Positions 54,105 through 64,000 of a DNA stretch of 64,000 nucleotides are shown here, in pieces; the stretch's first letter is position 1, and each line of letters opens with the position of its first letter. The position numbers and the translations under genes are program-made. Under the pieces are notes generated by a model, which saw only the letters and a list, made by a program, of their open reading frames with translations, ran no database searches and was not told the DNA's origin. The stretch spans positions 3,388,707-3,452,706 of the forward strand of contig WARS01000034.1 of the NCBI GenBank assembly GCA_008933995.1, given 5' to 3'. The stretch comes from Datnioides undecimradiatus (lineage: Eukaryota > Chordata > Actinopteri > Lobotiformes > Datnioididae).

Positions 54105-54600
54105 TTGCACACTATACCAAATTAGGTGGTCCAAGCACAGAGCCCTGGGGGATCCCACTCAGTAAGAGCTTTAGTTACTCAGCCAACCAAACTTCTCGCT
54201 TAGAAGTAGAAATAATCAAAACCTATTAAAAACTCGACAGCCGGGCCACTTTACTTAAGCAGTCCATCAAGCAAAATATCATGTATTGCTGTATTAAGTA
54301 CAGTAGTCAGGTCTAGCAGCATAAAAACAGAATGCTTCTCAGAATTGGTTTTGATTCTCAAATCATTGGCCACCTTCACAAGTGCCGTCTGTGTTGTTGT
54401 AGTGGGCACACGGCCCAAACTGAAGCCTTCCAAAGATGTGTTGTTTCCAGATAACCTAGCTGCTTCAATACCACTTCTTTAAGCATCGTCCCAAGGAAAT
54501 GTTGAGTCAAAACAGACCGATAATTACTGTGCACTGAATGATCAGGGACCATCTCCTGTTTACAGGCTTTGGCTTTAGTGTTGGGAGGCGCTGTTTTTTG
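54105..54600 (-). mobile_element. LINE fragment, L2-like reverse transcriptase, dead
   Basis: Minus-strand translation in changing frames gives reverse-transcriptase blocks in the right order. NYRS followed by LGTMLKEVVLKQL (about 54526 to 54455) corresponds to the usual NYRPIS...LEKVVLKQL. Next comes TALVKVANDL (about 54390), then VFMLLDLT and HDILLDGL (about 54320-54255), matching the LLDLSAAFDT..HDILL region. Last is SGIPQGSVLGPPNL (54159-54117). These are the fingers and palm blocks of non-LTR retrotransposons of the L2/jockey group. The ORF is interrupted by frame changes and stops, the catalytic YADD block and the endonuclease are missing, and the element is truncated at both ends. It is an old, 5'- and 3'-truncated pseudogene copy. 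Confidence 0.85.
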
Positions 54601-56399
54601 CCAGAGGGAGTAGATTGTATTTTGAATGCTATCTGATGGGCAGACATAAACAGATTTATTCATATATTTTGTGAAATAGTGAAGAAGGAGGGGTCCAGAG
54701 TGTTGAAGTCTTGATAAGAGCAAGAAACTACTTAAATAAATTACACAAGTGTTGTATTTTCCACACAATTATAAGGTGAGTTTGTGTATTTTAGAATATG
54801 TGTCCTCTTAATTACATATTACATAATTTATATAGACTGTTTGCAAAGGCAGCTGTTCAGTTATCTTTGCTAAGATCACACGTCACCCATACATATTAAG
54901 TGTAACAGGCTTTTTATCTGATGCTAATCAGAATTCCTAAATCTGTAATCGGCAGCAGCTTCACATTCTATGCTGTTAGACTAAGTTAGATCCTTAATTC
55001 TTTTGTTTCTGGGTGAAGGAGAGTTTTTTTTATGTTGCAAATAATTGTTAGACTGTCCTTGGCCATAAGAATAACATCTGAGGAGTATTACATCGAACAC
55101 TATTTCCTTTTGAAATAACTTGAGCTCTTATGGAAAACACTGTCACCGAAGCTCTGCAAAGAGCCCGTGAGGTATTGCAGAGTATATGCAGCAATTATTC
55201 AAATGGGCACAAGCCATATTATCCTTGGGATTTTGGCAAAGAAGAGAAAGTACATAAAAAATAAGAAAGTTTAATAGTGCAGCAAGATCCAAGACTTGCT
55301 TCATCCTCAAGAATATATTAAATATGAAACCAGCTAACTAGAATCATGAACTGCTCAAAGCTCATCAGGAATTCTTCCAAGTTGAATGAACTCCAGAGAA
55401 GTCTCTGTGTACACAACTAGTTCTGTCCTGGATTGGAAGCTGCAGGATATACGCTTGATTGAATAGTAGTCACACCCCCGGGAAGCCAGATGTGTTATTG
55501 CACAAGTGTGTTAATAAGCAGCTATATAATCAATTAGAAGCATGCGCCTGCTACTTTTACTTACAAATGGAAAAACGGGAGGGCTTCACAGTTGGTAGCC
55601 AGCATTACGGTGTGTCAGCCTTATTTCTGCCACTTAAATCAATGCTCAAGCTGCGAATAAGTGTGCAGGAGCTGTTTTGTAGAGCAATAGCTGGAAGTGA
55701 AGAGATCAATTTACCAATAAAAACAACTATTAAAAAATAGATTTTCTTAATTTAATAATATTATTGTTACACTTTCTAAAATGCAGGCAACCTGGCTAAT
55801 GCTTCCATTCACACAGAGACAAACAGAGACAGAGATCTGGAAACCAATAAATTCCAAACCAGTATTGCACTATGCAAACATCCACTCAGCTCCATGTTCC
55901 TTAATGACATTAAGTGTTACAGACAGTTTTCTATACCAGGAAGTGTCTGACTCACTTTATTTGAATGCTGATGAGAGAGCAATGGGGGCGTCCAAGTGGC
56001 ATGCTGATCTGGATAGAAAGAGACTTATTCATATGCAGGCCTGATAGCGACTTTAGTCAAACAAAGTACATCTTTCCCTTCTCCCCGCAGTCTTCTAATG
56101 ACTTGGGGATTTGTAGATAGAAACAAACACAGAGAATAAGGCTCCATGATGGACCCGTAATTGTATTTTCATTGCCGAAAACTGTGTTTGTTTACGCTGA
56201 TCTTATCTGGGCTTATTAAAAATTCACAATCAATATTACCGAGCATTAAGAGAAAACGTGGGATGCATGTGAGACTGAATGGGAGTGCAATTGCTAGTCA
56301 ACCTTGAACCTCATAGTAAAAAATGGCACTTTTGTACTTTAAATGTTCACTGTCTATACCCAGATGAATACACTATTGAACCTACAGTATATATAATCA
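54601..56399. other. non-coding sequence, no gene seen
   Basis: The part next to the LINE (to about 54770) may be more of the same element, but no block there can be aligned by eye. The rest is AT-rich unique-looking sequence with no gene recognised. Confidence 0.5.
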
Positions 56400-57430
56400 T
56401 AGTAATTGCTAATTTGCATCTGTGTAGATGCTTGTGTTTCTAATTTAAGGTTCCATTTTTTGTTTTTCTTGTGGCAGTCAGGGCATTTTTAGGAAAAGAG
56501 TGTGGACTACACTCCCAGCCATGGCCGGTGTGGAGCAGTAACATAAAGACAAACATCTATAATGTATTAGCAGCAGCAGTATTACTTTATTGATCTTACT
56601 GTGGGAAGGTCCTTTATCACTGAAATGCCACATGTGATTCAATATACAGAATAAAAACAACCAGGACCCTGTGCATGTAGGGATTAAAAAATAATCAGTG
56701 GCATGCAGTAAATAATGATTCAATGCTCACCTGTGCATTGAATAAATCCCCTCGTTGCACACATTTTAGGAGAAATAAACCTTTTCTGCAGAGGAACTCC
56801 TGGGCTGCAGAGCGAGGAGCGCATTAATGCAAGTTTAAAAAAAAATGCGAGTTTGGAGCAAAAACCATAACTTATCCACACACAACTCACAAAATGCAAA
56901 TAAACTGTAAATTGTATTGTTTGAGATAATGTGATGTAAGCCTAAGCCTCAAACATATGTTTAATCAGGCGTAGATTTGATTAATTGTGCACTAATGTAA
57001 CACACCCTTTTTTTATAATTCATAGCATAAATTTGCATTTTAAATAGACTCACTTTAGCTCTGGAGTATCATACTGGAAAATTTGCATTGTTAATATCCA
57101 CGCTTCAGCAAAGGGCCATAATTATTATGTGTGAGTATGCTGTTTGCTGTCTGATTACTGGACATTTATAACTTTTGTTTACTTCTGCGGACTACAACAG
57201 GTCAATATCTATGTCATCAAAAGATAAATGATGCTCCCCGTGTGGACGCCCAGCGAGCGAGAATGAGTACCCAAGCAGATAACATTACTCTGTACACTTA
57301 CCCTCTTTAAATCAGTCAATTAACTCAAAGGCACACATACCTGTCTGCTTAATTGTGTCCCCAGTGTTTAATTATCTGCATAAATTTTAGGGAGATGAAG
57401 CCTGAATCTGCCAGATGTGGGGAAAAAAAA
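56400..57430. promoter_or_regulatory. candidate enhancer region with four perfect octamer motifs
   Basis: The POU octamer ATTTGCAT, or its complement ATGCAAAT, occurs at 56412-56419, 56894-56901, 57031-57038 and 57081-57088. The same segment has homeodomain-type cores (GATTAATTG near 56979, TAATTATTA near 57118, TTTAATTATCTG near 57367) and no recognisable repeat. Four perfect octamers in about 680 bp is more than a random AT-rich sequence would usually give. Enhancer activity and conservation are inferred. Confidence 0.35.
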
Positions 57431-59530
57431 AGAAAATACTACTCCAGCTTGTTAGTGCTTGGATATTGATATATAATGAAAGGCGAGATGCTCGATATAG
57501 AACTATTTGGAGGTAAAAATGGCCACAGAGATCAAACTTCTGTCTTTTTGACGAGACTTTTCAAAAGAAAGTTTGGGAAAAGAAAGGGAGGGGACGTTGG
57601 CCGAGAGCTTGCATGAATATTTTTTGGACATAATAGCTGACGCGCTGATTCAAAACAAATTACAAATACAAAAGTAAGCTGAATAATTACTTTACAACCT
57701 GCCAACATTAACAAGCCAAATATAGTGTATGCCAGATCATAGCCGTGTCTTGTGTGCAAATGCTGCCTATTTATATACAGAATATACAAGCGCAAGATGA
57801 CAAGAAGCGCCAGGAATGTTGGAAAAGACACTTATGGTACTGCTGTACAATGCATTTCAAACATGGCAGAGTAAAATATTTAAATTCTGTGTCTCAGTTC
57901 TCTTGCACAGCCCATGCAGCTGCAGTTTGTTTGGCCAGAGAATGCAATCCAAAGCAACTGCGGGGAGCGACTCTCCGAGGGCTTATAATGTCATAATGAA
58001 GAGATGGATGTTGACATGTGATAGCTGGCTACTTGTGTTTGCAAAGCAAAATGAACAGAGTACACTGCATAAACCCTGACGCTCATGTTTAACTGTTTCT
58101 TCAGGGCTTGAAGCTGCTGTGAAAATGAGAGAAGGTAAATTACAGACAAAACACAAACAAGTCCATCAAGCTAAACTAAATTTCTAATGCAATGGGGTAA
58201 ATTTCTCCGAGTGGCTATACCAACGCAGATACTCTGCAGACGAGAAGTAGAAATACATAAATGTACCGTTTTGGGTTTTAAATATGTAATAATTCACCGT
58301 TTGTCCTCAAGAGACACATTTACATACAGCTTCTATATATTTTATAGCCTCAGACTGGAACTAAACCTGCTGGGAAGCACAAATTTCCATCTTCCCTTCA
58401 GGTCCAGCATATTTACATTGTATCCAGTCCTGGTGCGGCGCCAGAAATGGTCAAGTGTTTTCATTAAAGCCTTAATAGATGCATTCTCCACCCCAAACTA
58501 AACTTTTCACCTTGCCCCAGTATCATTTGGCAGGAGATCAAAAGAAATCAACACAGTTAATGAGAGAGATGGTGGGTGCTGTTGCATTGGGTGCAGGGAG
58601 CTACATGCTAATCAATGCAGAGATGCACATTTTAATAGAATATTTGAAAAGTGAGTGTTTACTAATATTGTATTTATATGCACAAATAATATTTTTCTCT
58701 CATATGTTGTGAAGATGAGCTATGTGTCACCTAATTTGACAAGAATTGACAAGACAATTGTTAAATTAACAGGTTCACTCACAGATCAATTGCATGTGTT
58801 CTAAATAGTCTCACATGATGGTTATCAGCCAATCAAAATGGAGCATTCTGATGAGCCTTGTGAATCAAATCACAGAGGCAACAGTGGGAGAAATAAGTAA
58901 GAAACGTCACTTCACACGGTGACTCTAAGGAGACAAGCAGGCAGTGAAAACAGCTTTTAATCAAGAACGGACAGACTCTCATGTTCGCTCTCCCCACGGG
59001 AAGCTGAAAACCAGTACGTCTCATACATTATGTCTGGGTTTTATTGTCAGTTTCACATTGAACTGGAAGGATTATAGAGTGCTCTAATAATAAATTTATG
59101 TTCTTTGTCATTTCAAGTAAAATAAAGGCTGCGTTTAAAAATAAAATGCAAAACAGGGAGCTTTTGAAAAATGGCCATCTCAAAATAAAATTGCCTTATT
59201 TTAGAAAAACAAGTTTCCCTTTTGTCTTTATATTGACTATTTCTCGGTTTTATTAAAACAGTCAGCACATCTTTACAACGTTTCTCCGTCTTCCCCCTTA
59301 GATCAACCCCCACCCAGAGTCTCTTGTTCAGTGAGCTCTGGTTTGTCCTGCCAGGATTTGAAATGGGGGTTGGAATGGTGTCAGGGCCATTCTCATCCAC
59401 AACTGGAGCTGCTCACTGATGAGCCCGGGATGATATTTGATTTATTTTATTTAAAATGAGGAAAGAACATTTATTTATTATTGAGTACATATTAAAACTC
59501 TCCAGTTCAATATGAAATATTGAATTGCAC
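57431..59530. other. non-coding sequence, no gene seen
   Basis: No gene or named repeat was recognised in about 2.1 kb. CTGATGA at about 58848 is followed by a possible 8-bp stem but lacks the GAAA box, and is not called a ribozyme. Confidence 0.5.
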
Positions 59531-59569
59531 TTTGATAGTCATTTGATAGATAGATTTGATAGTCATTTG
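59531..59569. repeat. 24-bp tandem duplication
   Basis: The 15-mer TTTGATAGTCATTTG occurs at 59531-59545 and again at 59555-59569, separated by ATAGATAGA. The period is 24 bp with one full unit and a partial second one. The perfect match suggests a recent slippage or local duplication. Confidence 0.9.
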
Positions 59570-60372
59570 TTGACTAGATACATATTCTCATACAACTACT
59601 AGGCTACTTCAGTGTACTGCATCATGGCACTGAATCATAACCCTCGTTAGACATGATGGTATTCTGACCTTCACTTAAGGTGATTCTTCTCTGACTGGAC
59701 CTCTCTGAATTTTAATCGAATGTCGCTGTTATAAAACGATACAGTCTTCTCCTATTCACCTAACCTTCTCCTCATTCATTCCTCTAGCAAATAAAAGGTG
59801 TACCAAAGCAAGCAACTATGCCAAGGCTACAGCTGCATCAGTGACATATAGTGGAAATTCTCGTATCTCCAAAATGTCTGCTTTTCAGGAGGAAATAAAG
59901 CACCCATTCTCAGAACCTCTACCCACGTCAGGTGCAGGATTCTAGGACGTGGTCGACCACTTTGATCCCGATTGAGGGACTAAAGGAAATGTTCATATAC
60001 TCAGTTCTCAGAGGGTGAGCCTTTGTTTAATGGCAATAAAAGGCTTTGAAATGAAATAAAATCTGGAAGAATTAAACTTACTCTCCTTTTTCATTCAGCA
60101 AAACCAGACAATGACATTTTTTTTTTTTTAATTTCCTCTGATCCACACATGGTAACCACATGATATATCAAAGACTTCTCATCACTTTTCATCTTTTAAC
60201 CAAATTTGTCTTATTTGTCCAATGTAGTGGGAATAGTTGGGAATTTTTAAGTTTAATAGGACACATTATATGGAAGATACAAAAAACCCCTCAACTGCTG
60301 TTTGAAGTGTGCATGTGCTTGCTAGCTGTTGCTAAAAACAGACAGAGCCTTTGCATTTTTGTCAAAATTCAA

Positions 60373-60412
60373 CAAAGGCGGCGTCCAGTAATACAAAGGT
60401 GGCCCGCCTTTG
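60373..60412. repeat. short hairpin with repeated CAAAGG(C/T)GG
   Basis: CAAAGGCGG (60373-60381) is the exact reverse complement of CCGCCTTTG (60404-60412), with a 22-nt loop that itself holds CAAAGGTGG (60394-60402). The arms can pair to form a 9-bp stem. Possibly a transposon tip or chance. Confidence 0.75.
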
Positions 60413-62437
60413 AGTAAGATGGGCAGGGAAAACCCTCTGTATTTGTGCCAATCAATCAACATGCCACTGTCAAAGCTGGCGCTAGCCTCTGAGTCATGGG
60501 CAAGCGTCATAGGCTGTGATGCTGGCGGCTCTTTCTCTATGTGTTGTATTCTTGTTAGTCCTACTCAAGGCACTACTGCATCCCAGTTCAGGTGCACTTA
60601 GCTGTTAGCATGTCTGCAGACTGTCTATAAACCAAAAGCCAAGGACGCACTCGGCTTATGATGTGTAGAACACCAAAATTTCCATCCATGTAGCATTTCT
60701 AAACTAACTTGATCACTTTCATAAGTTTTTGACAAAGGTCAAGTCCAAAGACGTTTCCCTCTCTCACTTGCCCTGACTCAGCCAACGTTGACAACACTAT
60801 TTCACTTAAGCTCTTTCCCCTGATTAGAATGTTCTCCACGGTCCTGATAATTAGCCTGTTAATTGCCCCTACTTTCAGAAATGCATTTGAGCATTGAATT
60901 GATATTCAACACAAATGAGTCCTTGCAGGTTTCATTCAACGGGTCCCAGCTGTTGGATAAATTCACCGCCAGTGGAAGTCATAAGAGAAACACAATCAGA
61001 TTTTATGGGATTTTTCTTCCCCTCATTATTAGATTCATGGAGCATTATAACATTACTTAAACATCTGAGATGTTTAACTTTTGACACAAGTTCCGGTGGA
61101 TCTTGCAAACAGGAAATCAGTCATGTGGGGCCTCAACTAAATTGCCTTTGGTCATTGCTGCTCTACAGCTCAGACAACCTGGCTTCACATATAGAAGTGT
61201 GTTTCTACCCCCTCCTCCCCTTTCCTACCCCAAAATCAATAATGGAATTGGTGATTATCTGCTCTACATACCTCTGCAGTAAAAAACCTTTGTCACTTCA
61301 CCCCGTGAACAATTTCACCTCAACTCACCCGGAAAAGTCCAATAACATTCATATGCATGCCCAAACACACAGACCCCTTCCCTCTTCCTCTGACAGAGGG
61401 TCAGTTTTCCAGTGCACGTGTACATTTCCTCTCGGTTCAATTTGCATTGCATAGAAAAAGGTCGGCCCTCCTCCTCCCCTTTCCCTCCTCACTCAGCCCA
61501 CACACCCTCCCCGTTCCAATGCTTTGACAGTTTGAGGCTGAAAACCCATCAGGCTGCTCAGTTCCACGCATGAGAGAATTCCTGTTAAGGCTCCCACTGA
61601 GGAAAATGGGCCCTGCCCCTTAATTTACCGCCTGAGTCAAGAGGAGGGCCTATTGATGCATTTGGAACTAACTAGCTGTGTTCAGAGACCCATCTTATTG
61701 CTCTTTCTATTCTATACTATTCTTTTATATTTAATAACCACGTTTCATTCTGTCCTTTCCACAACGTTTCGGCCGTTTTGATTGTGATTTGCTCGCGCTG
61801 GCTTTTGCCTTTTGTGACTAAGCATTGGCGGAAAGTGGGAAAATCCAGCATGGTAATTTTATTGGTAGCTGTAGTAAAAGTCTTACTTCTGACCTTTTTG
61901 GTGGGGTACAATGGAAAAATGTATGACATATAGTCATTAGTCATCTTACAAAAATGTTAATCAGTTTAAATCTGGTGGACAATGATTGTTGGACATCAGA
62001 GTAGTAATGGTTATATACCACCAATATACTGATGCTAAATGCATAAAATGGCATACAGCAGTAGATATGATTAAAGGTGATGGTGATAGATGAGTATTTT
62101 GGGGGGATTCATTGGCCGTATTCATCGTGTGTGTTTGCATGATGCAGCAAAATGCTAATGCCCCGTTGGAAATGAATGTCTCCAACTGCTCACAGCTCAG
62201 CAGAACGAGTGGGATGAGTACAGCAAACCTTACATTAACCAGTACTGGCATGTGTGAGGGATTGTTTAGCACAGACAGAAATGGGAGCGCACCTCCCTGT
62301 ACGTCCACTTTGCATTGAAGCAAAGGTGAAAGATCATGATCACACTGCACATGTTGCAGCCACTTGACTGCCAAAAGGAAAACTTGGCCCACATCCCTGT
62401 TTCATAGTCTGTTGTACATAAAGGAAAGTACACTTAA

Positions 62438-62462
62438 TTTTATTTATTTATTTATTTTTTTT
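62438..62462. repeat. (TTTA)n microsatellite
   Basis: About four TTTA units running into a short T run. Confidence 0.85.
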
Positions 62463-62820
62463 GCAGTTTCAGTTCTTTGCTGAGTTTTGAGCGTTGGTGT
62501 TAACGCAGACTATTAGCCCCTAAAACAATGATGATGAATCAGAACGCTCTGTCTCAATCAGCTAGTTTGGGTGCTGAATTCTCAGAAACAGGTGGTAGAA
62601 AAATGAAAAATACATTAAAAATAGCAGGACAACAAACATAACAAATTGCAGAATTTAGTAGATATCAAAATGATTATTAACTGTCTGATAAGGTGTACCA
62701 CCAAATGTCTACAGAGCAACACATTTACTGCAAAAAGTCATGATTTATAGCCGGAGAAAATCTGAAAATCAGTGTTTATGTTTGGTTTTTTGCTTGAACA
62801 TGCACTTTGAACACAGAAGT

Positions 62821-62828
62821 ATGTACAG
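62821..62828 (+). repeat. 8-bp target-site duplication, left copy (hAT)
   Basis: ATGTACAG directly precedes the left terminal repeat and is repeated exactly at 63746-63753 directly after the right one. A perfect duplication shows that 62829-63745 moved as one unit. Confidence 0.95.
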
Positions 62829-63745
62829 CAGGGGTCACCAACGCGGTGCCTGCGGGCACAAGGTCGCCCGCAGCGATCACGTGAGTCGCCTGCCAGCCTG
62901 TTCTGAAAATAGCACTAGCCCAGGGGTCGCCAACACATAGCCCAGTATCTCGCCAAGGGGTCAATAATATAATAAGACAAGTTTGATTTGTCACTTGGTA
63001 AAACTGGTCTAAATTTCCATCCAATCAAAATTATAGGTGCCCCGCCCCCTGCCCGAGATGAAACGATTGTTTGTCAACTAGCCGTCAATCAAACATTTGC
63101 GCTGTGCTGCTGTCAGTCACTGGAGCGGGGTGGAGGCAGGCTGACCAGATGCCACCGTGCCAGGCAGTTAGCGGGCTAGCCTAGCAACAATGACAGCAGC
63201 AGAGTTCAGAAACAGCCCTTAACTGATGGCGGGATTATTAAAGAGGCTCTGACCGCTGTGGCGGAATCATTATTCCGGGACCATAAAATTAAGACGGAGA
63301 GTCTGTCCGCTATTGGTGTCCAGCTTGTCTGCGGATGTGGTCAGGCAGCTGGAGTCGGACCTGAACAGGTGCTCCTGGTTTTCACTCCAGTGTGATGAGT
63401 CTGTGGCCTCCAGTGATACAGCACTGTTTTCACACGGATGCTGTTTGCACAAATGAACATGCTGCTGTATGTTATTTGGTTTTTTGATACAGTATTCCAT
63501 TTCATAATTTGTGAAATAGAACATAGAAATAGAATACAACATGCACGTGCTTATGAGTTTAAGTTGTTATACACAGTATGCGTTCTGTATTATCATTTTT
63601 GAATGTGTTATATGCAAAACAAGCATAGTTACTTGTTCTATATGGAAATTAGCTATGTGAATAAATGTTACTAAACATGAGTAGCTCTCCGGCACTTTCA
63701 CTGTGTAAAAGTAGCTCACAGAATATAAAAGGTTGGAGACCCCTG
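62829..63745 (+). mobile_element. hAT DNA transposon, internally deleted (GTF2IRD2/FAM200-type)
   Basis: The element begins CAGGGGTCACCAAC and ends GTTGGAGACCCCTG, terminal inverted repeats matching at 13 of 14 positions. It is flanked by a perfect 8-bp duplication ATGTACAG (62821-62828 and 63746-63753), which fits the nTnnnnAn preference of hAT elements. Total length is about 917 bp. A plus-strand coding remnant at about 63230-63430 reads EALTAVAESLF and, after a frame change, SDLNRCSWFSLQCDES followed by SSDTALF. This is the N-terminal catalytic part of the transposase family related to domesticated GTF2IRD2, FAM200 and ZBED5; the Asp of CDES is at the position of the first catalytic residue. 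Most of the transposase is missing, so the copy is non-autonomous and inactive. A second internal copy of the 5' tip lies at 62921. Confidence 0.9.
62921..62934 (+). repeat. internal hAT tip copy
   Basis: CAGGGGTCGCCAAC at 62921 is a second left-end-like terminal repeat 92 bp inside the element. No matching 8-bp duplication flanks it. It suggests that the unit arose by joining of two related hAT ends before its last jump. Confidence 0.8.
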
Positions 63746-63753
63746 ATGTACAG

Positions 63754-64000
63754 TATGCAGCATTCAGAGGTCTCTCTGGGCTTTGGGTCGACGGCTGTTG
63801 TTCGCTACAGCTTTGCAGACAAGATATTGGCATTTTCTGTTTCAGTTCAGTGTTAAAAGAATGGTAAAAGGGGACAAGAGCAGGAGAACCAGCACACACG
63901 TTTTAGCCTGCTGTGCTTTTTGGATCCAAAAACTGTTGCGCAGTGCACATATCACTAAAACTGGCTGTGGTTGGCACATGATGGGGGTCTGCACTCTATG
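63754..64000. other. non-coding flank, no gene seen
   Basis: Unique-looking sequence to the window end; nothing recognisable as gene or repeat. Confidence 0.5.

Larger units (their letters stand above)
59570..62828. other. non-coding sequence, no gene seen
   Basis: Contains a small hairpin at 60373-60412, a (TTTA)n tract at 62438-62462 and a C/T-rich stretch at about 61460-61515. The longest open frame of the window (about 179 codons, 60915-61454, plus) has no recognisable domain, is rich in Ser, His and Cys, and overlaps another frame, so it is not called as a gene. Confidence 0.5.

Noticed and set aside
58848-58905. CTGATGA followed by a possible 8-bp stem and later GAAACGTC, resembling a hammerhead
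   Set aside because: The GAAA box is not adjacent to the stem; the base directly after the stem reads AAC. The distal GAAAC is too far away. Probably chance.
60915-61454. Longest open frame in the window, about 179 codons, plus strand
   Set aside because: No recognisable domain, Ser/His/Cys-rich composition typical of chance frames, and an overlapping frame on the same strand. Length alone is not convincing in 64 kb.
61961-62392. Open frame of 143 codons, minus strand
   Set aside because: No recognisable family, and another frame covers much of it on the plus strand.
1-64000. tRNA genes, tRNA-derived SINEs and well-known microRNAs
   Set aside because: No B-box with matching A-box, and no familiar mature microRNA sequence, was found by eye on either strand.
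1-64000. CRISPR arrays, operons or other prokaryotic features
   Set aside because: The sequence is plainly vertebrate-like. No regularly spaced repeats or tightly packed genes are present.

Overview
This window looks like gene-poor, non-coding vertebrate DNA, most likely from a ray-finned (teleost) fish. The teleost guess rests on the repeats: a GTF2IRD2/FAM200-type hAT DNA transposon, an L2-like LINE fragment, two fragments of a Ty3/gypsy-like LTR repeat of a kind common in fish, and many short (CA)n and poly(T) tracts. I found no protein-coding exon, tRNA, rRNA, snRNA or familiar microRNA on either strand. The open frames present are short, overlap on both strands, resemble no family I know and lack splice-bounded structure. 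Their longest, about 179 codons at 60915-61454, is within what chance could give in 64 kb. The window is therefore either intergenic gene desert or part of a very large intron.

Layout. 1-6.9 kb is unique-looking sequence with a paired TCF/LEF-type motif near 2.0 kb and a CA/TG hairpin at 3.66 kb. 6.9-7.74 kb holds a fossil gypsy-like 3' end plus LTR. 7.74-39.6 kb is a long, repeat-poor stretch, broken only by microsatellites, a perfect 26-bp A/T palindrome (16.47 kb) and isolated regulatory-looking motifs: a palindromic RFX X-box at 14.73 kb, a palindromic CTCF-like site at 20.96 kb, an octamer/homeodomain composite at 28.68 kb and a homeodomain-core cluster at 37.87-38.06 kb. At 39.70-39.84 kb two inverted copies of a motif resembling the 3' half of a hammerhead ribozyme suggest a decayed Penelope-type or similar retroelement end.

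45.4-45.6 kb carries a second gypsy-like LTR fragment in the opposite orientation. 46.8-47.5 kb is a dense simple-repeat block with a 39-nt homopurine run, and a second homopurine run lies at 49.7 kb. 54.1-54.6 kb is a minus-strand LINE reverse-transcriptase fragment. 56.4-57.4 kb has four perfect octamer motifs in AT-rich, enhancer-like sequence. 62.83-63.75 kb is a near end-to-end, internally deleted hAT element with a perfect 8-bp target-site duplication.

If the window has a function it is probably cis-regulatory: long stretches of non-repetitive sequence with homeodomain, POU, RFX, TCF and CTCF-like motifs are what one expects around a developmental regulator in a gene desert. That is inference. 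No alignment was possible here, and no target gene can be named from the sequence.
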